A program made the position numbers and the translations under genes. DNA of 64,000 bases from an uncultured Alphaproteobacteria bacterium. GTDB taxonomy: Bacteria; Pseudomonadota; Alphaproteobacteria; MPNO01; UBA2964. The stretch is taken from NCBI GenBank assembly GCA_938048165.1, contig CALIBP010000147.1:1-64000 (forward strand), written 5' to 3'. Shown in pieces: positions 34,507 through 43,762 of the stretch (its first letter is position 1; each line of letters begins with the position of its first letter). The notes below the pieces were generated by a model. That model was not told the DNA's origin. It saw only the letters and a program-made list of their open reading frames with translations, and did no database searches.

Positions 34507-35420
34507 AAATCGGCGCGCTAAGAATCACAATAATTTTCGCCATGGGACTTACAGGCGCCTTTGCTTCACCTGCCCACGCTGATAGTTCATCACCCCTGCT
34601 GGCCGCCTATTATGATCGACAGATGGCCATCATTGAGGGCAACACCTATGCCTGGCGAGGGGATGGGACGCCACAACAGATACCATACAGAGCAACACAG
34701 GTCGGAGTCGGTGATGACAGCAATTATCTCCTTTCCGTTGATGGAACGCTTTTCAGATTCGACAATGACAATTTCGACAAGCCGCGAACGTTAAAAAAGG
34801 AAATTCTGCGATTTGCTGCCGGAGACACTGGTGCATTGGCAATCGATAAATCTAATACGCTCTGGTGGATTGCATCGGGCACTCGCAAAGCGCAGAAAAT
34901 TTCTGATGACGTGAAGAACGCAGCAGTAGGTGATGGTGCCAACTACTACGTCATGCAATCAGGTGATTTATACGTCAAAGGCAAAGCCCATCGCGGTCAA
35001 TATGGCAATGGCACCCTCGAGCGTACCGATAAGTTCATTCGTACAGCCACCAATGTTTCCTACATCACTGCCCATACAGGTCATGCCATCCTGCTCAAAA
35101 CCAACGGCGACGTATTAGGAACCGGTGGCAATATCTATGGCCCGGTTGGCAAGCATGGGCTCGGCGACAAGGCCATCCGCTGGAGCAAGATAGTTGGAGG
35201 CGCGAAGGCGATTGCCACCGGCTCGTCCCACACCGTCGCCATTCTGAATGACAACACCCTTGTCGCATGGGGCAGCGAATATGGCACTGACCCGAAACCC
35301 GTTCTCAAGAATGTCACTGACGTTGCTGCAAGTTCAAATACGACCATCGCGTTGCGAAAAGATGGTTCGCTGTGGCAGTGGGATCGCGGGGCTAAACCAC
35401 GTCGTATACACCTTAAATAA
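34503..35420 (+). CDS. Exported RCC1-like beta-propeller protein
   Basis: A 305-residue protein with a cleavable signal peptide (about 1-26, ending PAHA). The rest consists of short repeats of about 40-50 residues containing patterns such as VGVGDDSNYLLSVDGTLFRF, AVGDGANYYVMQSGDLYVKG, ATGSSHTVAILNDNTLVAWG and AASSNTTIALRKDGSLWQW. This is the RCC1/BLIP-II-type seven-bladed propeller pattern. The function is unknown; periplasmic or secreted binding is likely. The ATG at 34503 overlaps the oxyR stop, so it is translated from the oxyR mRNA, an unusual partner. Confidence 0.78.
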   Translation: MKIGALRITIIFAMGLTGAFASPAHADSSSPLLAAYYDRQMAIIEGNTYAWRGDGTPQQIPYRATQVGVGDDSNYLLSVDGTLFRFDNDNFDKPRTLKKEILRFAAGDTGALAIDKSNTLWWIASGTRKAQKISDDVKNAAVGDGANYYVMQSGDLYVKGKAHRGQYGNGTLERTDKFIRTATNVSYITAHTGHAILLKTNGDVLGTGGNIYGPVGKHGLGDKAIRWSKIVGGAKAIATGSSHTVAILNDNTLVAWGSEYGTDPKPVLKNVTDVAASSNTTIALRKDGSLWQWDRGAKPRRIHLK

Positions 35421-35484
35421 TTTAGTATAATCGGTGACGATAACCGTTAATCCCAGCCCTTGTCTTTGAAGGAACGACCCGACA

Positions 35485-36651
35485 ATGCAACGCAGTACAG
35501 ACCGCATCCTCACCACCCATGTTGGCAGCCTCATTCGGCCTGACGACCTGCTCACCTACATCAAACCGTTGCAGGCTGGACAACCCTATGACGAAGCGGG
35601 CTACGCCGACTGCCTCAAGAGCAGCGTCGCCAATATTGTTGCTGAACAAAAAGCAGCCGGCATCGATATCCCCAGCGATGGTGAATTCGGAAAATCGATC
35701 AGCTGGTCACAATATGCGCTGGAGCGGCTAAGCGGTTTCGAAAAACGCGAAATGCCCGCCGACCAGAACACCTTCGCGCAAGGTGCTGACCGCGAACGCT
35801 TTGCGGAATTTTATGAAGAACTTGATGGCAAGCAAAAATATGCGACGGTCAACCAAGCGGTCTGCGTCGGACCGATTGAGTATACCGGCCTCCCCGACGT
35901 CGAACGTGATGTCGCCAATATGAAAGGGGCCATCGATCAGGCTGGTGTCGCAGAAGGCTTCCTCCCCGTTGCAGCACCTTCGAGTGTTATTCCGGATCGT
36001 ATCAATGAGTTTTACGCGACCGAAGACGACTGCCTCGAAGCCATCGGCAACGCGATGAAGGTCGAATATAACGCTATCGTTGATTCAGGCCTGTTGCTGC
36101 AGCTCGACGATGCCCGCGCGACCGTGACCTATGACCGGATGGTGCCGCCCGGAACCTTCGAGGAATATCGCAATTGGGTGGCCAAACATGTTGAGGTGCT
36201 GAACTTCGCTCTCGAAGGCATCCCGCCTGAAAAAATTCGCTATCACGTGTGCTGGGGAAGCTGGCCCGGTCCGCACACCACAGATGTAGCATTAAAAGAC
36301 ATTGTTGATTTGATCCTCAAGGTGAATGCTGAAGCCTATGTCATCGAAGGCGCCAACGCCCGCCATGAGCATGAATGGAAAGTCTGGGGCGATGCGGGTC
36401 TACCGGACGATAAAATCCTGATCCACGGTGTCATCAGCCACACGACAAATGTCGTCGAACATCCCGAATTGGTGGCGGAACGTATCGTTCGGATTGCCAA
36501 TCTGATTGGTCGCGAACGGGTTATCGCGGGTACCGACTGTGGTTTTGCCCAAGGACCGTTTTACCGCCGGGTTCACCCGTCGGTTATGTGGGCTAAGTTC
36601 GACGCGCTGGTAGAAGGCGCCAAAATCGCCAGTGACGAGCTGTGGGGATAA
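35485..36651 (+). CDS. MetE C-terminal-like (cobalamin-independent) methyltransferase family protein
   Basis: A 388-residue protein of the cobalamin-independent methionine synthase catalytic-domain family. It begins RILTTHVGSLIRP, the usual opening of the stand-alone group. Zinc ligands are probably H254 and C256 (YHVCWGSWPGPH), C352 (GTDCGFAQ) and an acidic residue near E289. Members transfer a methyl or alkyl group to a thiol and include epoxyalkane:CoM transferase and demethylating enzymes in catabolic clusters. With the N-terminal MetE half missing, de novo methionine synthesis is unlikely. It is preceded by GAAGGAACGACC. Confidence 0.82.
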   Translation: MQRSTDRILTTHVGSLIRPDDLLTYIKPLQAGQPYDEAGYADCLKSSVANIVAEQKAAGIDIPSDGEFGKSISWSQYALERLSGFEKREMPADQNTFAQGADRERFAEFYEELDGKQKYATVNQAVCVGPIEYTGLPDVERDVANMKGAIDQAGVAEGFLPVAAPSSVIPDRINEFYATEDDCLEAIGNAMKVEYNAIVDSGLLLQLDDARATVTYDRMVPPGTFEEYRNWVAKHVEVLNFALEGIPPEKIRYHVCWGSWPGPHTTDVALKDIVDLILKVNAEAYVIEGANARHEHEWKVWGDAGLPDDKILIHGVISHTTNVVEHPELVAERIVRIANLIGRERVIAGTDCGFAQGPFYRRVHPSVMWAKFDALVEGAKIASDELWG

Positions 36652-36768
36652 AGAGCTAGGCGGCTTCCGGGAGCCGGGTGCGGTCCATTGATAACCGGAC
36701 CCCGCAATTGGGATTGAGCTTGAGATATTCAGAGTAGAAGTATACGCGCTTCTTCAAACTCAACGGGG

Positions 36769-37818
36769 CTATATCCGTCCGCCGATCTCTGATGAGTCTA
36801 TACCATAACGCAGCGCCCGGAATATCTGGCGAATAATGCCGTCGCCCCGTGCATTTTCATGCGGCGATACATATTCCCAGACGATATCGCCTTCTGGGGT
36901 TACTTCAAACAATCGTCCGTGCCGCCCTTCGCAGATGAACGTATTACCATTTGGCAGTCGTTGCGCCCCGCTCACACGCGGAGAGAAAAACGTATCAACC
37001 GGTGAGCCCTGATAGCTCCATACAATCTCCCCCGTTTCGGGGTTCAATTCCAGAACACGGGAAAACTCGGCCTCAACCTGCTCGCTGCCATTGGCAAATA
37101 TTGTAATATTGCCATTCTCAAGCCGCCTCGGATCGTGCTGCCCACCCCATTTACGATCTTCCATTTGCCAGGTGAGTTGACTGGTCTGACGGTCCACCAG
37201 CGCGATGAGGTCGAGATCACGCCAACTCACCAGTATATTGCCGTCCGGCTGAACATAACAGCAATTGGCATGAGCAAATTCGTGACGATGGCGGTTCGCC
37301 CGCAAGGGATATTTCTCGAATGGGAAATGATCCATCATGCGCCATTCCCAAACCAGCTCGCCTGCCGGGTTCACTTCCCGCAGCACATCGCAATAAACAC
37401 CACCATCTTCATGCTCTGAGCCAGGCTGTCCACCGATGATTTGACCGGCTTCCGCAGTGGGCACCAGTTCCCATGCGAGATAGACCGTATTGCCATTCGG
37501 GCAACGATTGAAATCATGATGCTGAAAATGATCAATATGTTCCCACAGAATATTGCCGTCCCAGTCATATTCAATAATGCGGCCTCCCGCGGCGGGAAGC
37601 TTCGGCCCTTCTTCTAACTGACAGGTCACAAGCAGATTTCCGGTTGGTAAAAGCTGCGCATAATTCCCGACCTTCGACGGCAGATCCCACTTATGAACCA
37701 CCTCACCTGCCATATCGATCAGGAAAGTCTCTTTGCCTTCTGAAGGAGTAAAAACCGTAAAGCCGGGAAAGGCCCGCGATGGGTCATGTTCCGTAACGCC
37801 ATACTTATAGGGACGCAT
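36769..37818 (-). CDS. Arylsulfotransferase-like beta-propeller protein, no signal peptide
   Basis: A 349-residue protein of the arylsulfotransferase (ASST-like) propeller group. Repeated blades of the form LPTGNLLVTCQ, EYDWDGNILWEH, PNGNTVYLAWE, VNPAGELVWEWRM, LPNGNTFICEG and VTPEGDIVWEYVS are clear. His-rich points HHDFNRC and NRHRHEFAHANC lie where active-site histidines occur in ASST, which moves sulfate between phenols. True bacterial ASSTs are periplasmic. This one begins MRPYKYGVTEHDPSRAF, without a signal peptide, so its substrate and location are uncertain. It converges with the methyltransferase gene, 117 bases apart. Confidence 0.75.
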   Translation of the reverse strand: MRPYKYGVTEHDPSRAFPGFTVFTPSEGKETFLIDMAGEVVHKWDLPSKVGNYAQLLPTGNLLVTCQLEEGPKLPAAGGRIIEYDWDGNILWEHIDHFQHHDFNRCPNGNTVYLAWELVPTAEAGQIIGGQPGSEHEDGGVYCDVLREVNPAGELVWEWRMMDHFPFEKYPLRANRHRHEFAHANCCYVQPDGNILVSWRDLDLIALVDRQTSQLTWQMEDRKWGGQHDPRRLENGNITIFANGSEQVEAEFSRVLELNPETGEIVWSYQGSPVDTFFSPRVSGAQRLPNGNTFICEGRHGRLFEVTPEGDIVWEYVSPHENARGDGIIRQIFRALRYGIDSSEIGGRI

Positions 37819-37972
37819 CGCCTACTCCTCTGGAAAATAGTTTCAGACTGATTGGACCCCGTATTATACAATGCATCAAGGCCGCCTCCCCCCAAAAACG
37901 CCGCAAATCGATGTCGACTTGCCCGAAAAACCGTTTATTCTTTTCTCATAATCAATCCAGGGAGAAATTTTC

Positions 37973-39010
37973 ATGAAAAAGACGATTATGGCTTCAGCCA
38001 TTGCCGCCGCGGCATTTGTCGCAGTGCCGCAAGCGTTTGCGGCAGACAAGGATTATCTTAAAGGCAAAAAACTCAACATTTACATTGGTGTCTCCGCTGG
38101 CGGCATCTACGGCACCTTTGCCCATATGTTGTCAAAGCACATTAGCAAACATCTACCCAACAAGGCGGGCGCCATTATTACCAGCCTGCGCGGTGCTGGT
38201 GGCACCAAAGCAATGAACTATATCTATAACGTCGCACCGCAAGACGGGACCTACGCGATTACGCCGAATGGCGGCATTGTTGAACGGGTCGTGCTCGGGC
38301 TCGGCAAACCGAGATACGACCCCAACAAAATGCACTGGCTCGGTGGCTGGGGCGAAGCCGTCAATTCTATCACCATCCGTAAAGACGCTGGGGTGAATAC
38401 AATTCAGGAAGCCATGCAGAAAGAGGTCATCCTCGGTGCCATCGGGCGCTCTTCAAGCACTGCGACAATTCCCCAACTCATGAACAACGTGCTCGGCACC
38501 AAATTCAAGATCATTACCGGCTATCGCGGCGGATCACCTATCCGAAAGGCGATTGAAACCGGAGAGCTGAACGGTTGGGCCGGCCAATGGCTGGGCTGGA
38601 AACTTCGTAAGGCAGACTGGATTCGCGACGGCAAGATCGTCACCCTGGTACAGGTCGCCTCAAGACCCTCGCCTGATTTGAAAGGTGTACCTCTTTTAGC
38701 CGATCTGGCGAAGAATGATGAGCAACGCAAGCTACTTGAATTTGTCGCAATCAAGATTGCCGACAAAGCCTTTGTAATGGGGCCTGGTGTGCCAAAAGCG
38801 CGGGCCGCCGCAGCGGGCAAGGCCTATATGGCAACCCTCCGCGACAAGGCATTCGTCTCTGAAATGGAAAAGCGTAACTACGATATCGACCCGATCGATG
38901 GCGCGACTATTACCGCCCATGTCAAAAAGATCATGGCAACGCCCAAACCGTTTGTAGCCAAGGTCAAAAAGGCGCTCGGTCTTACCGGCAAGAAGGGAAA
39001 GAAGAAATAA
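37973..39010 (+). CDS. Bug/TctC-family periplasmic binding protein with Lys-rich tail
   Basis: A 345-residue exported binding protein. Signal peptide about 1-23 (ends QAFA). Bug landmarks: LNIYIGVSAGGIYGTFAHML, LRGAGGTKAMNYIYNVAPQDG and DLKGVPLLADLAKN. The end is strongly basic (KKALGLTGKKGKKK). It resembles the protein at 32278 more than the one at 19221, as both share GGTKAMN/GGAKAMN and DLKGVP. No permease genes adjoin it. ATG at 37973 has AGGGAGAAA upstream. A strong terminator follows at once. Confidence 0.88.
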   Translation: MKKTIMASAIAAAAFVAVPQAFAADKDYLKGKKLNIYIGVSAGGIYGTFAHMLSKHISKHLPNKAGAIITSLRGAGGTKAMNYIYNVAPQDGTYAITPNGGIVERVVLGLGKPRYDPNKMHWLGGWGEAVNSITIRKDAGVNTIQEAMQKEVILGAIGRSSSTATIPQLMNNVLGTKFKIITGYRGGSPIRKAIETGELNGWAGQWLGWKLRKADWIRDGKIVTLVQVASRPSPDLKGVPLLADLAKNDEQRKLLEFVAIKIADKAFVMGPGVPKARAAAAGKAYMATLRDKAFVSEMEKRNYDIDPIDGATITAHVKKIMATPKPFVAKVKKALGLTGKKGKKK

Positions 39011-39030
39011 TCTTGTCATAGACTTCATTA

Positions 39031-39061
39031 AAAGGCCGGTGCTCAAACACCGGCCTTTTTT
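39031..39061. terminator. Bidirectional intrinsic terminator
   Basis: GGCCGGTG (39034-39041) and CACCGGCC (39048-39055) form a perfect 8-bp stem with loop CTCAAA, flanked by AAAA on the left and TTTTTT on the right. It can therefore stop transcription from both converging genes. Confidence 0.9.
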
Positions 39062-39797
39062 ATGAAATTAGTTTCGCGCAGGCCTGATACTGCGCGGGTA
39101 ATGTTCCTCTGTCATCAAACAGACTATCCGGATCGGCGGCCGCATGACGGCAGGCCAGCGCGCGATCCAGTAATTCCATATACAGCCCATCAACCGGATG
39201 AGCATGAAGATATTCCAGCGCCGTATCGTTCGAGCCGATCTTTCCGGTTATCCAGCTAAAGGCGAAACGCGCCGGATAGAGATGGGTCTTCAGATAAGAT
39301 TTTCGATCATCCGGATCAAGCGTCGAATGTGTTGAGAAAACCGTGCCGCGTTCAGCCCATTGTTCAAATGGAGTACCCCGAAGATAGGTTCTAATTTCTT
39401 CCAGGTCAGGTTTTGGAGCCGCGACTTTCTCTACTTCTTCAAGCGCGACAGCGTGATCGATGTAATCCAAACGGTCGAGTGGCGGGAAACGTCCCTTGGA
39501 AAACTCACAATCTGACCAAAACAAAGACACGCGATGCGCCAGGTCAGGAGAGATCGCCTCGGCTTCAGCGTTAATTGCCTCGAGAAATTCTTCATCAACA
39601 CCATATTCGGTGATGAGCGCGACATCGATATCGCTATAGCGCCGGTTAAACCCGCCATGAGCGAGACTGCCGATAAGATAAAAACCGAGAAACTCGTTGC
39701 CGAGCCGGCCCATCGCTGAACGGCAAAGTTGTTTGGCTAACGCGATCGCCGCATCACGTACTACATCATCTGTCGAAGGTGTTCCATCATTCGCCAT
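39060..39797 (-). CDS. Nucleotidyltransferase-domain protein (aminoglycoside-adenylyltransferase-like)
   Basis: A 245-residue protein with a pol-beta-type nucleotidyltransferase motif: GSLAHGGFNRRYSDIDVALI, where GS and the two Asp of SDID bind nucleotide and metal. A helical C-terminal region follows. This layout resembles ANT-type adenylyltransferases, but resistance activity cannot be inferred. ATG at 39797 lies one base after the amidase stop (TGATATG), so the pair is an operon. The longer frame start at 39860 lies inside the amidase gene and is rejected. Confidence 0.75.
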   Translation of the reverse strand: MANDGTPSTDDVVRDAAIALAKQLCRSAMGRLGNEFLGFYLIGSLAHGGFNRRYSDIDVALITEYGVDEEFLEAINAEAEAISPDLAHRVSLFWSDCEFSKGRFPPLDRLDYIDHAVALEEVEKVAAPKPDLEEIRTYLRGTPFEQWAERGTVFSTHSTLDPDDRKSYLKTHLYPARFAFSWITGKIGSNDTALEYLHAHPVDGLYMELLDRALACRHAAADPDSLFDDRGTLPAQYQACAKLIS

Positions 39798-39798
39798 A

Positions 39799-41139
39799 TC
39801 AGTTAAACAAACCAAGAACCGCCCGCGCCGCCGCGAATGCTCTTGCGTCCTGATCAGCATAACCCATTACCTGCAAACCGAGAGGCAAGCCTTCAGCCTC
39901 CAATACTGGAAGCGAGAAAGACGGTGTTCCTAAAACCGAAGACGGTACGGCATAGACCGCGTCACCCGTCCATTTAAGACCAACCGGCGCCGGTCCCGGG
40001 GCAGATAACGTCACGCAGACATCAAATTCGTTTTGCAGCGCATCATAGGATGACCGCAGCCCCTTTCGTTTGAGAACCAGCGCCTGATAATCTTCAAGGG
40101 TCATCGCCTCGGCAGCAATTAACCGTTCCCGTGCCTCAGGGCTTAGGCCATTGATATCCATATCTTTGGCATAGGTGTTCATCGGCCAGCGGAAATCCCA
40201 ATTATTGAGACCACCAGACAGCTCAATCGTGCCTTCGATGGATTTCTCCAACGCCGCCACGGTGTCATCATTATTTTTATCGACGACGGTTACACCCGCC
40301 GCCTCAAGTTTTCCCCGAGCATCTGCTAAAGCCTGTTTGGCATCATCCACGGTACGGTCCCAGCCATCGGTCATGAGTAAGGCCACACGCTTTGGCATTG
40401 TCGCTTCAGGCGCTTCCAGAGGACCAGACACACCCATAAAGCCTGGGTCGCCGCCAACGCGTGCGGTAATCGCCCGGGCCATCTCCCAGGTTTCCTCCAA
40501 CGTCGCGGCGAAGGTGCTGGTGCTGCTCTGGCTGATGGTATCGAAGCTGCCACCGCGATTGATACCGCCAAAACTAGGCTTAAAGGCGAAGACACCGCAA
40601 AAACTTGCTGGGCGAATGGTGGAGCCTAATCCTTGAGTGCCCAGTCCACCAGGAAGCATTCCCGCCGCCACCGATGCCGCCGTACCGCTACTGGAGCCGC
40701 CAGGCGTACGGGTCAAATCCCAAGGGTTACGCGTTCCCCGAGCCGGCTGCGCGGCAAATTCTGTTGTCACGGCCTTGGCATAAATAATCGCGCCGGCCTC
40801 ACGAAGGGCCGCCACCGCAGCACTATCCCGACCACCGCGCCAACCAACAAACAGATCAGAACCCTGCTCGGTCGGCATCGATGCGGTTTCCATAATGTCT
40901 TTGATACAAAGCGGCATGCCATCTATCAGCGAAAGGGGATTGCCAGATTCCCATCGCTTGTCCGCTTCGGCGGCGGCTAGCTTGGCACCCTTCTCATCCG
41001 TCGCCACAAAGGCGCCAATCTCACCTTCCAATCTATTGATTGTCTCGAGACATTCTTCAAGGAATCCAGTAGGGCTCGATGAACCGTCGCTGAAAGAAGG
41101 GCGTGCGTCGCGGAATGATTTTTTTTGAGGTCGGGTCAT
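39799..41139 (-). CDS. Amidase signature family enzyme
   Basis: A 446-residue amidase-signature hydrolase. The Ser-cisSer-Lys triad is K80 (LCIKDIMET), S149 (PGGSSSGTAAS) and S173 (GLGSTIRPAS); the spacing between them matches the family. It hydrolyses a C-N amide bond in the cytoplasm; GatA is unlikely because no gatB/gatC is near and the motif around S173 is divergent. It is followed by a nucleotidyltransferase gene one base later. Confidence 0.88.
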   Translation of the reverse strand: MTRPQKKSFRDARPSFSDGSSSPTGFLEECLETINRLEGEIGAFVATDEKGAKLAAAEADKRWESGNPLSLIDGMPLCIKDIMETASMPTEQGSDLFVGWRGGRDSAAVAALREAGAIIYAKAVTTEFAAQPARGTRNPWDLTRTPGGSSSGTAASVAAGMLPGGLGTQGLGSTIRPASFCGVFAFKPSFGGINRGGSFDTISQSSTSTFAATLEETWEMARAITARVGGDPGFMGVSGPLEAPEATMPKRVALLMTDGWDRTVDDAKQALADARGKLEAAGVTVVDKNNDDTVAALEKSIEGTIELSGGLNNWDFRWPMNTYAKDMDINGLSPEARERLIAAEAMTLEDYQALVLKRKGLRSSYDALQNEFDVCVTLSAPGPAPVGLKWTGDAVYAVPSSVLGTPSFSLPVLEAEGLPLGLQVMGYADQDARAFAAARAVLGLFN

Positions 41140-41236
41140 GGCCGGTTTCCGTTACTTGTCTGATTGCGTCACCTGGAGCTTAAACCGAAAACGGCCGGTA
41201 AAATACCGGCCGCTTCCATCGATTCTGATTTCGGGA

Positions 41237-42352
41237 TCAGCTTTTCTTTTTGCCCTTTTTCTTTTTCTTCGACCTACAGTATTTCGCTGATGTAAACGCC
41301 TTACACTTAACCAGCCCTTTGCGGCTTAGCGCGTTCTTCGCCTTGTCGAGGACTGCGGACGGTGCATTGACGATATCACTGACGATGTTTGTCAAATCCG
41401 CTCCAGTAACAGGATTGACGCTCAAGCGTATTTTTTTCATTTGCGCGAGATAGTCCTTATCCTTCATCGTAGTCATAAAGGCTTTGCGGAGAGCGGCAAC
41501 CCGCGCTTTGGAAACACCGGGCGTTGTCAGAATAGGCGAGCCCACGGCAACGACACCGGCAAACATCCTCATGACCTGCTTGTCTTCCTTTGCGGAGACC
41601 AGGTCTTCGGCAAGCGGGATTTTCTCATAACCAGGCTCCTTGCGGAGACCAATCTGGGCAAGAACCTTGAAGGTGCCCTTTGACATCCAGGTCGGGTGAA
41701 CCGCCATCATGCTGTCGAATGTAAACCCGGCGCGGCCTTTGACCTCACCACGCTCCATTGCCAGATCGATTGTATGGCCGGATTTATAACCCTGAACGAT
41801 TTTGAGTTTGGTCCCCAGGACTTTGTTGAACAGGTTGGGGAAGATCACCGAACCGGACCCAACACCGGTTCCGCCAACGATAAGCTCTTTTGTCTTCAGT
41901 TCCTCAAAACTGTTAATGCCTGCGGTATGAAAGGCACCCATGACAACATTACTGACGGCGGTCGACCCCAGAAAATTAAACTTGGTCGCATCATATTTCA
42001 CGCCCTTGCCGCCAAGCGCCTGATGAAGGACAAAAAACCGAATAATTGCCCCTAAATGGGTGCCATCCTGCGGCGCGCGATTATAGAGGAAGTTAGAAGC
42101 GCGAACGTGCCCGGCGCCGGGCATATTCACCGGTTTAAAATCAGGCTTGCCGGGAATGTATTTGACCATATGCGTTAGCAGGGTACGGGCGTTCAAATCA
42201 TTCCCGCCGCCAACACCGGTGCTCATGATCAAGGTGAGTGTCTTCCCCTTGTAAAAATCGGCAACCTCATCGGCATGCGCCGGGGCGGCAAGTGTAATCG
42301 CTGCGGCCCCGAATATCGTCGCGGCCAAAAGGCCGGAAATTCGGTTTGTCAT
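41237..42352 (-). CDS. Bug/TctC-family periplasmic binding protein with poly-Lys end
   Basis: A 371-residue exported binding protein. Signal peptide about 1-25 (ends PAHA). Bug landmarks: LTLIMSTGVGGGNDLNAR, VNMPGAGHVRASNFLYNRAPQDG and GGTGVGSGSVIFPNLFN. Residues at the end form a two-Cys, extremely basic tail (YCRSKKKKKGKKKS). Start: ATG at 42352 has GGGAG six bases upstream; the ATG at 42358 abuts that site. The frame is open 200 bases further but runs into the divergent hydrolase region. It is divergent from the hydrolase at 42509. No permease adjoins it. Confidence 0.88.
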   Translation of the reverse strand: MTNRISGLLAATIFGAAAITLAAPAHADEVADFYKGKTLTLIMSTGVGGGNDLNARTLLTHMVKYIPGKPDFKPVNMPGAGHVRASNFLYNRAPQDGTHLGAIIRFFVLHQALGGKGVKYDATKFNFLGSTAVSNVVMGAFHTAGINSFEELKTKELIVGGTGVGSGSVIFPNLFNKVLGTKLKIVQGYKSGHTIDLAMERGEVKGRAGFTFDSMMAVHPTWMSKGTFKVLAQIGLRKEPGYEKIPLAEDLVSAKEDKQVMRMFAGVVAVGSPILTTPGVSKARVAALRKAFMTTMKDKDYLAQMKKIRLSVNPVTGADLTNIVSDIVNAPSAVLDKAKNALSRKGLVKCKAFTSAKYCRSKKKKKGKKKS

Positions 42353-42508
42353 AAACATCTCCCTGTTGAGTGAAGCATTAATTTCTATGGGCACAGCGTA
42401 ACCATAGAAATAGGGCCTGTCATCCGATCTCCTTCGGTTTATACCCTGGTTGACCGCCACAAAAATGACCGCCAAGCTTGCCAGCATACAGGGACAGGGA
42501 GACAGAGA

Positions 42509-43750
42509 ATGCATAAGAACCCACGCATGGAAAACCGCACTAAACGCTGGCGCGAACAACGCTGGCTATTGGACTCTGTCATCAAAACGGTCGGACCGGA
42601 ATGGGACCAGGGCCGGCTTGGCGGCAAAGGCGGCAAGGGCGGCGGTGCGGGTCTCGCTTCTTTCCGACGCGCCGGGGCACGGATGAAAGTGTTTGATGAT
42701 ATCGGCCCTGAGTTTGGCAAAGAGGGGGAACGCCGGGAAAATATCGCGCGCGGTTTTGAGGAACAGGGGCGGCTGGTTTCGGCCTATGAGAACTACTTTA
42801 TCGCTGCCCTGCTCTACGCCTCCGCCCAATGGCCCTATTTCGATATCAATGATGAGTGTCTCGAATGGGAACGCCGGATGATTACCTGTTACGACAAATT
42901 CATCGAATATGCGCCACATCCGGTCAAACGCGTGGATATTCCTTTTAAGGACACCGCCCTCTCCGCCTTTCTGCATTTGCCAGCGACACCTGCCGATGGC
43001 GAAACCTTTCCCTGCGTCCTTCATATCGGCGGCATGGATGGCAGTAAGGAAAACATGGTGTCACTGCATGGCGACTCTGCCCTGTCACGCGGCATGGCGG
43101 TTCTTGCCCTGGATGGACCCGGACAGGGAGAAAGCCGAAACCGCGGTGTAACGATTTCTTCTGACAATTTCGCTGAAGCGGCGGAGACCGCCGTAAATTG
43201 GCTTAACAACCGTCCCGAAATCGACGGTGATCGCATCGTTATTCGGGGTTCTAGCTTTGGCACCTATTACGGCACGGTTGCCGCCGCGGGGCTAAAGGAC
43301 AAAATTAAGGGCTATTGCGGCACCGGCGTGTGTCAGGAACCTGGCTGCGACACGATCTTCAATACCGCCTCCCCGACTTTCAAGGTTCGGTTCATGTTCA
43401 TGGCGGGCTATGAGGACGAAGAGGCTTTTGATGAATTCCGTCAGGAGTTCGATCTCCGCAAATGCGCCAAGGATATTTCCGCACCCTATATGATTGTTGC
43501 GGGCGAATCTGATCAGCTCTCGCCCATTCATCACACCTATGAACTATTCGACCTGATCGAGGCCCCCAAACGGCTCGTCGTTTATCAGGGTGCTAATCAC
43601 AGTATGAAGTTTGCGGCCTCGGCTGACCTCGGCGAAAGCGTCGACAGCCTTGTCTATGACTGGCTGCGGGATCGCGTGGATGGAAAACCAGTAAGCTCCG
43701 AGCGCATATGGGTCGATAGTCGAGGGCAGATGAATTCAACGCCTTACTAG
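42509..43750 (+). CDS. Alpha/beta hydrolase, dihydroxypseudooxynicotine-hydrolase-like
   Basis: A 413-residue alpha/beta hydrolase with a long helical N-terminal region (about 1-125) before the core. The nucleophile elbow is GSSFGTYYG (Ser in IRGSSFG); the oxyanion strand is HIGGMDGSKENM; late VAGESDQLSP and GANHS supply the likely Asp and His. This layout matches the family of 2,6-dihydroxypseudooxynicotine hydrolase, which cleaves C-C bonds of polar ketones. A Gly/Lys-rich stretch (GGKGGKGGGAG, 38-48) is unusual. ATG at 42509 follows GGGAGACAGAGA. It is 12 bases upstream of the SGNH hydrolase, so an operon is likely. Confidence 0.82.
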   Translation: MHKNPRMENRTKRWREQRWLLDSVIKTVGPEWDQGRLGGKGGKGGGAGLASFRRAGARMKVFDDIGPEFGKEGERRENIARGFEEQGRLVSAYENYFIAALLYASAQWPYFDINDECLEWERRMITCYDKFIEYAPHPVKRVDIPFKDTALSAFLHLPATPADGETFPCVLHIGGMDGSKENMVSLHGDSALSRGMAVLALDGPGQGESRNRGVTISSDNFAEAAETAVNWLNNRPEIDGDRIVIRGSSFGTYYGTVAAAGLKDKIKGYCGTGVCQEPGCDTIFNTASPTFKVRFMFMAGYEDEEAFDEFRQEFDLRKCAKDISAPYMIVAGESDQLSPIHHTYELFDLIEAPKRLVVYQGANHSMKFAASADLGESVDSLVYDWLRDRVDGKPVSSERIWVDSRGQMNSTPY

Positions 43751-43762
43751 AGGGAAGAAAAT

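Noticed and set aside
36661-36710. Hairpins CGGCT/AGCCG and GGTCC/GGACC between convergent genes as a terminator
   Set aside because: Stems are only five base pairs and no T-run follows on either strand.
39060-39797. Calling the nucleotidyltransferase and the APH-like kinase (55933) antibiotic-resistance genes
   Set aside because: Only general fold motifs are seen, and these families have many other substrates.
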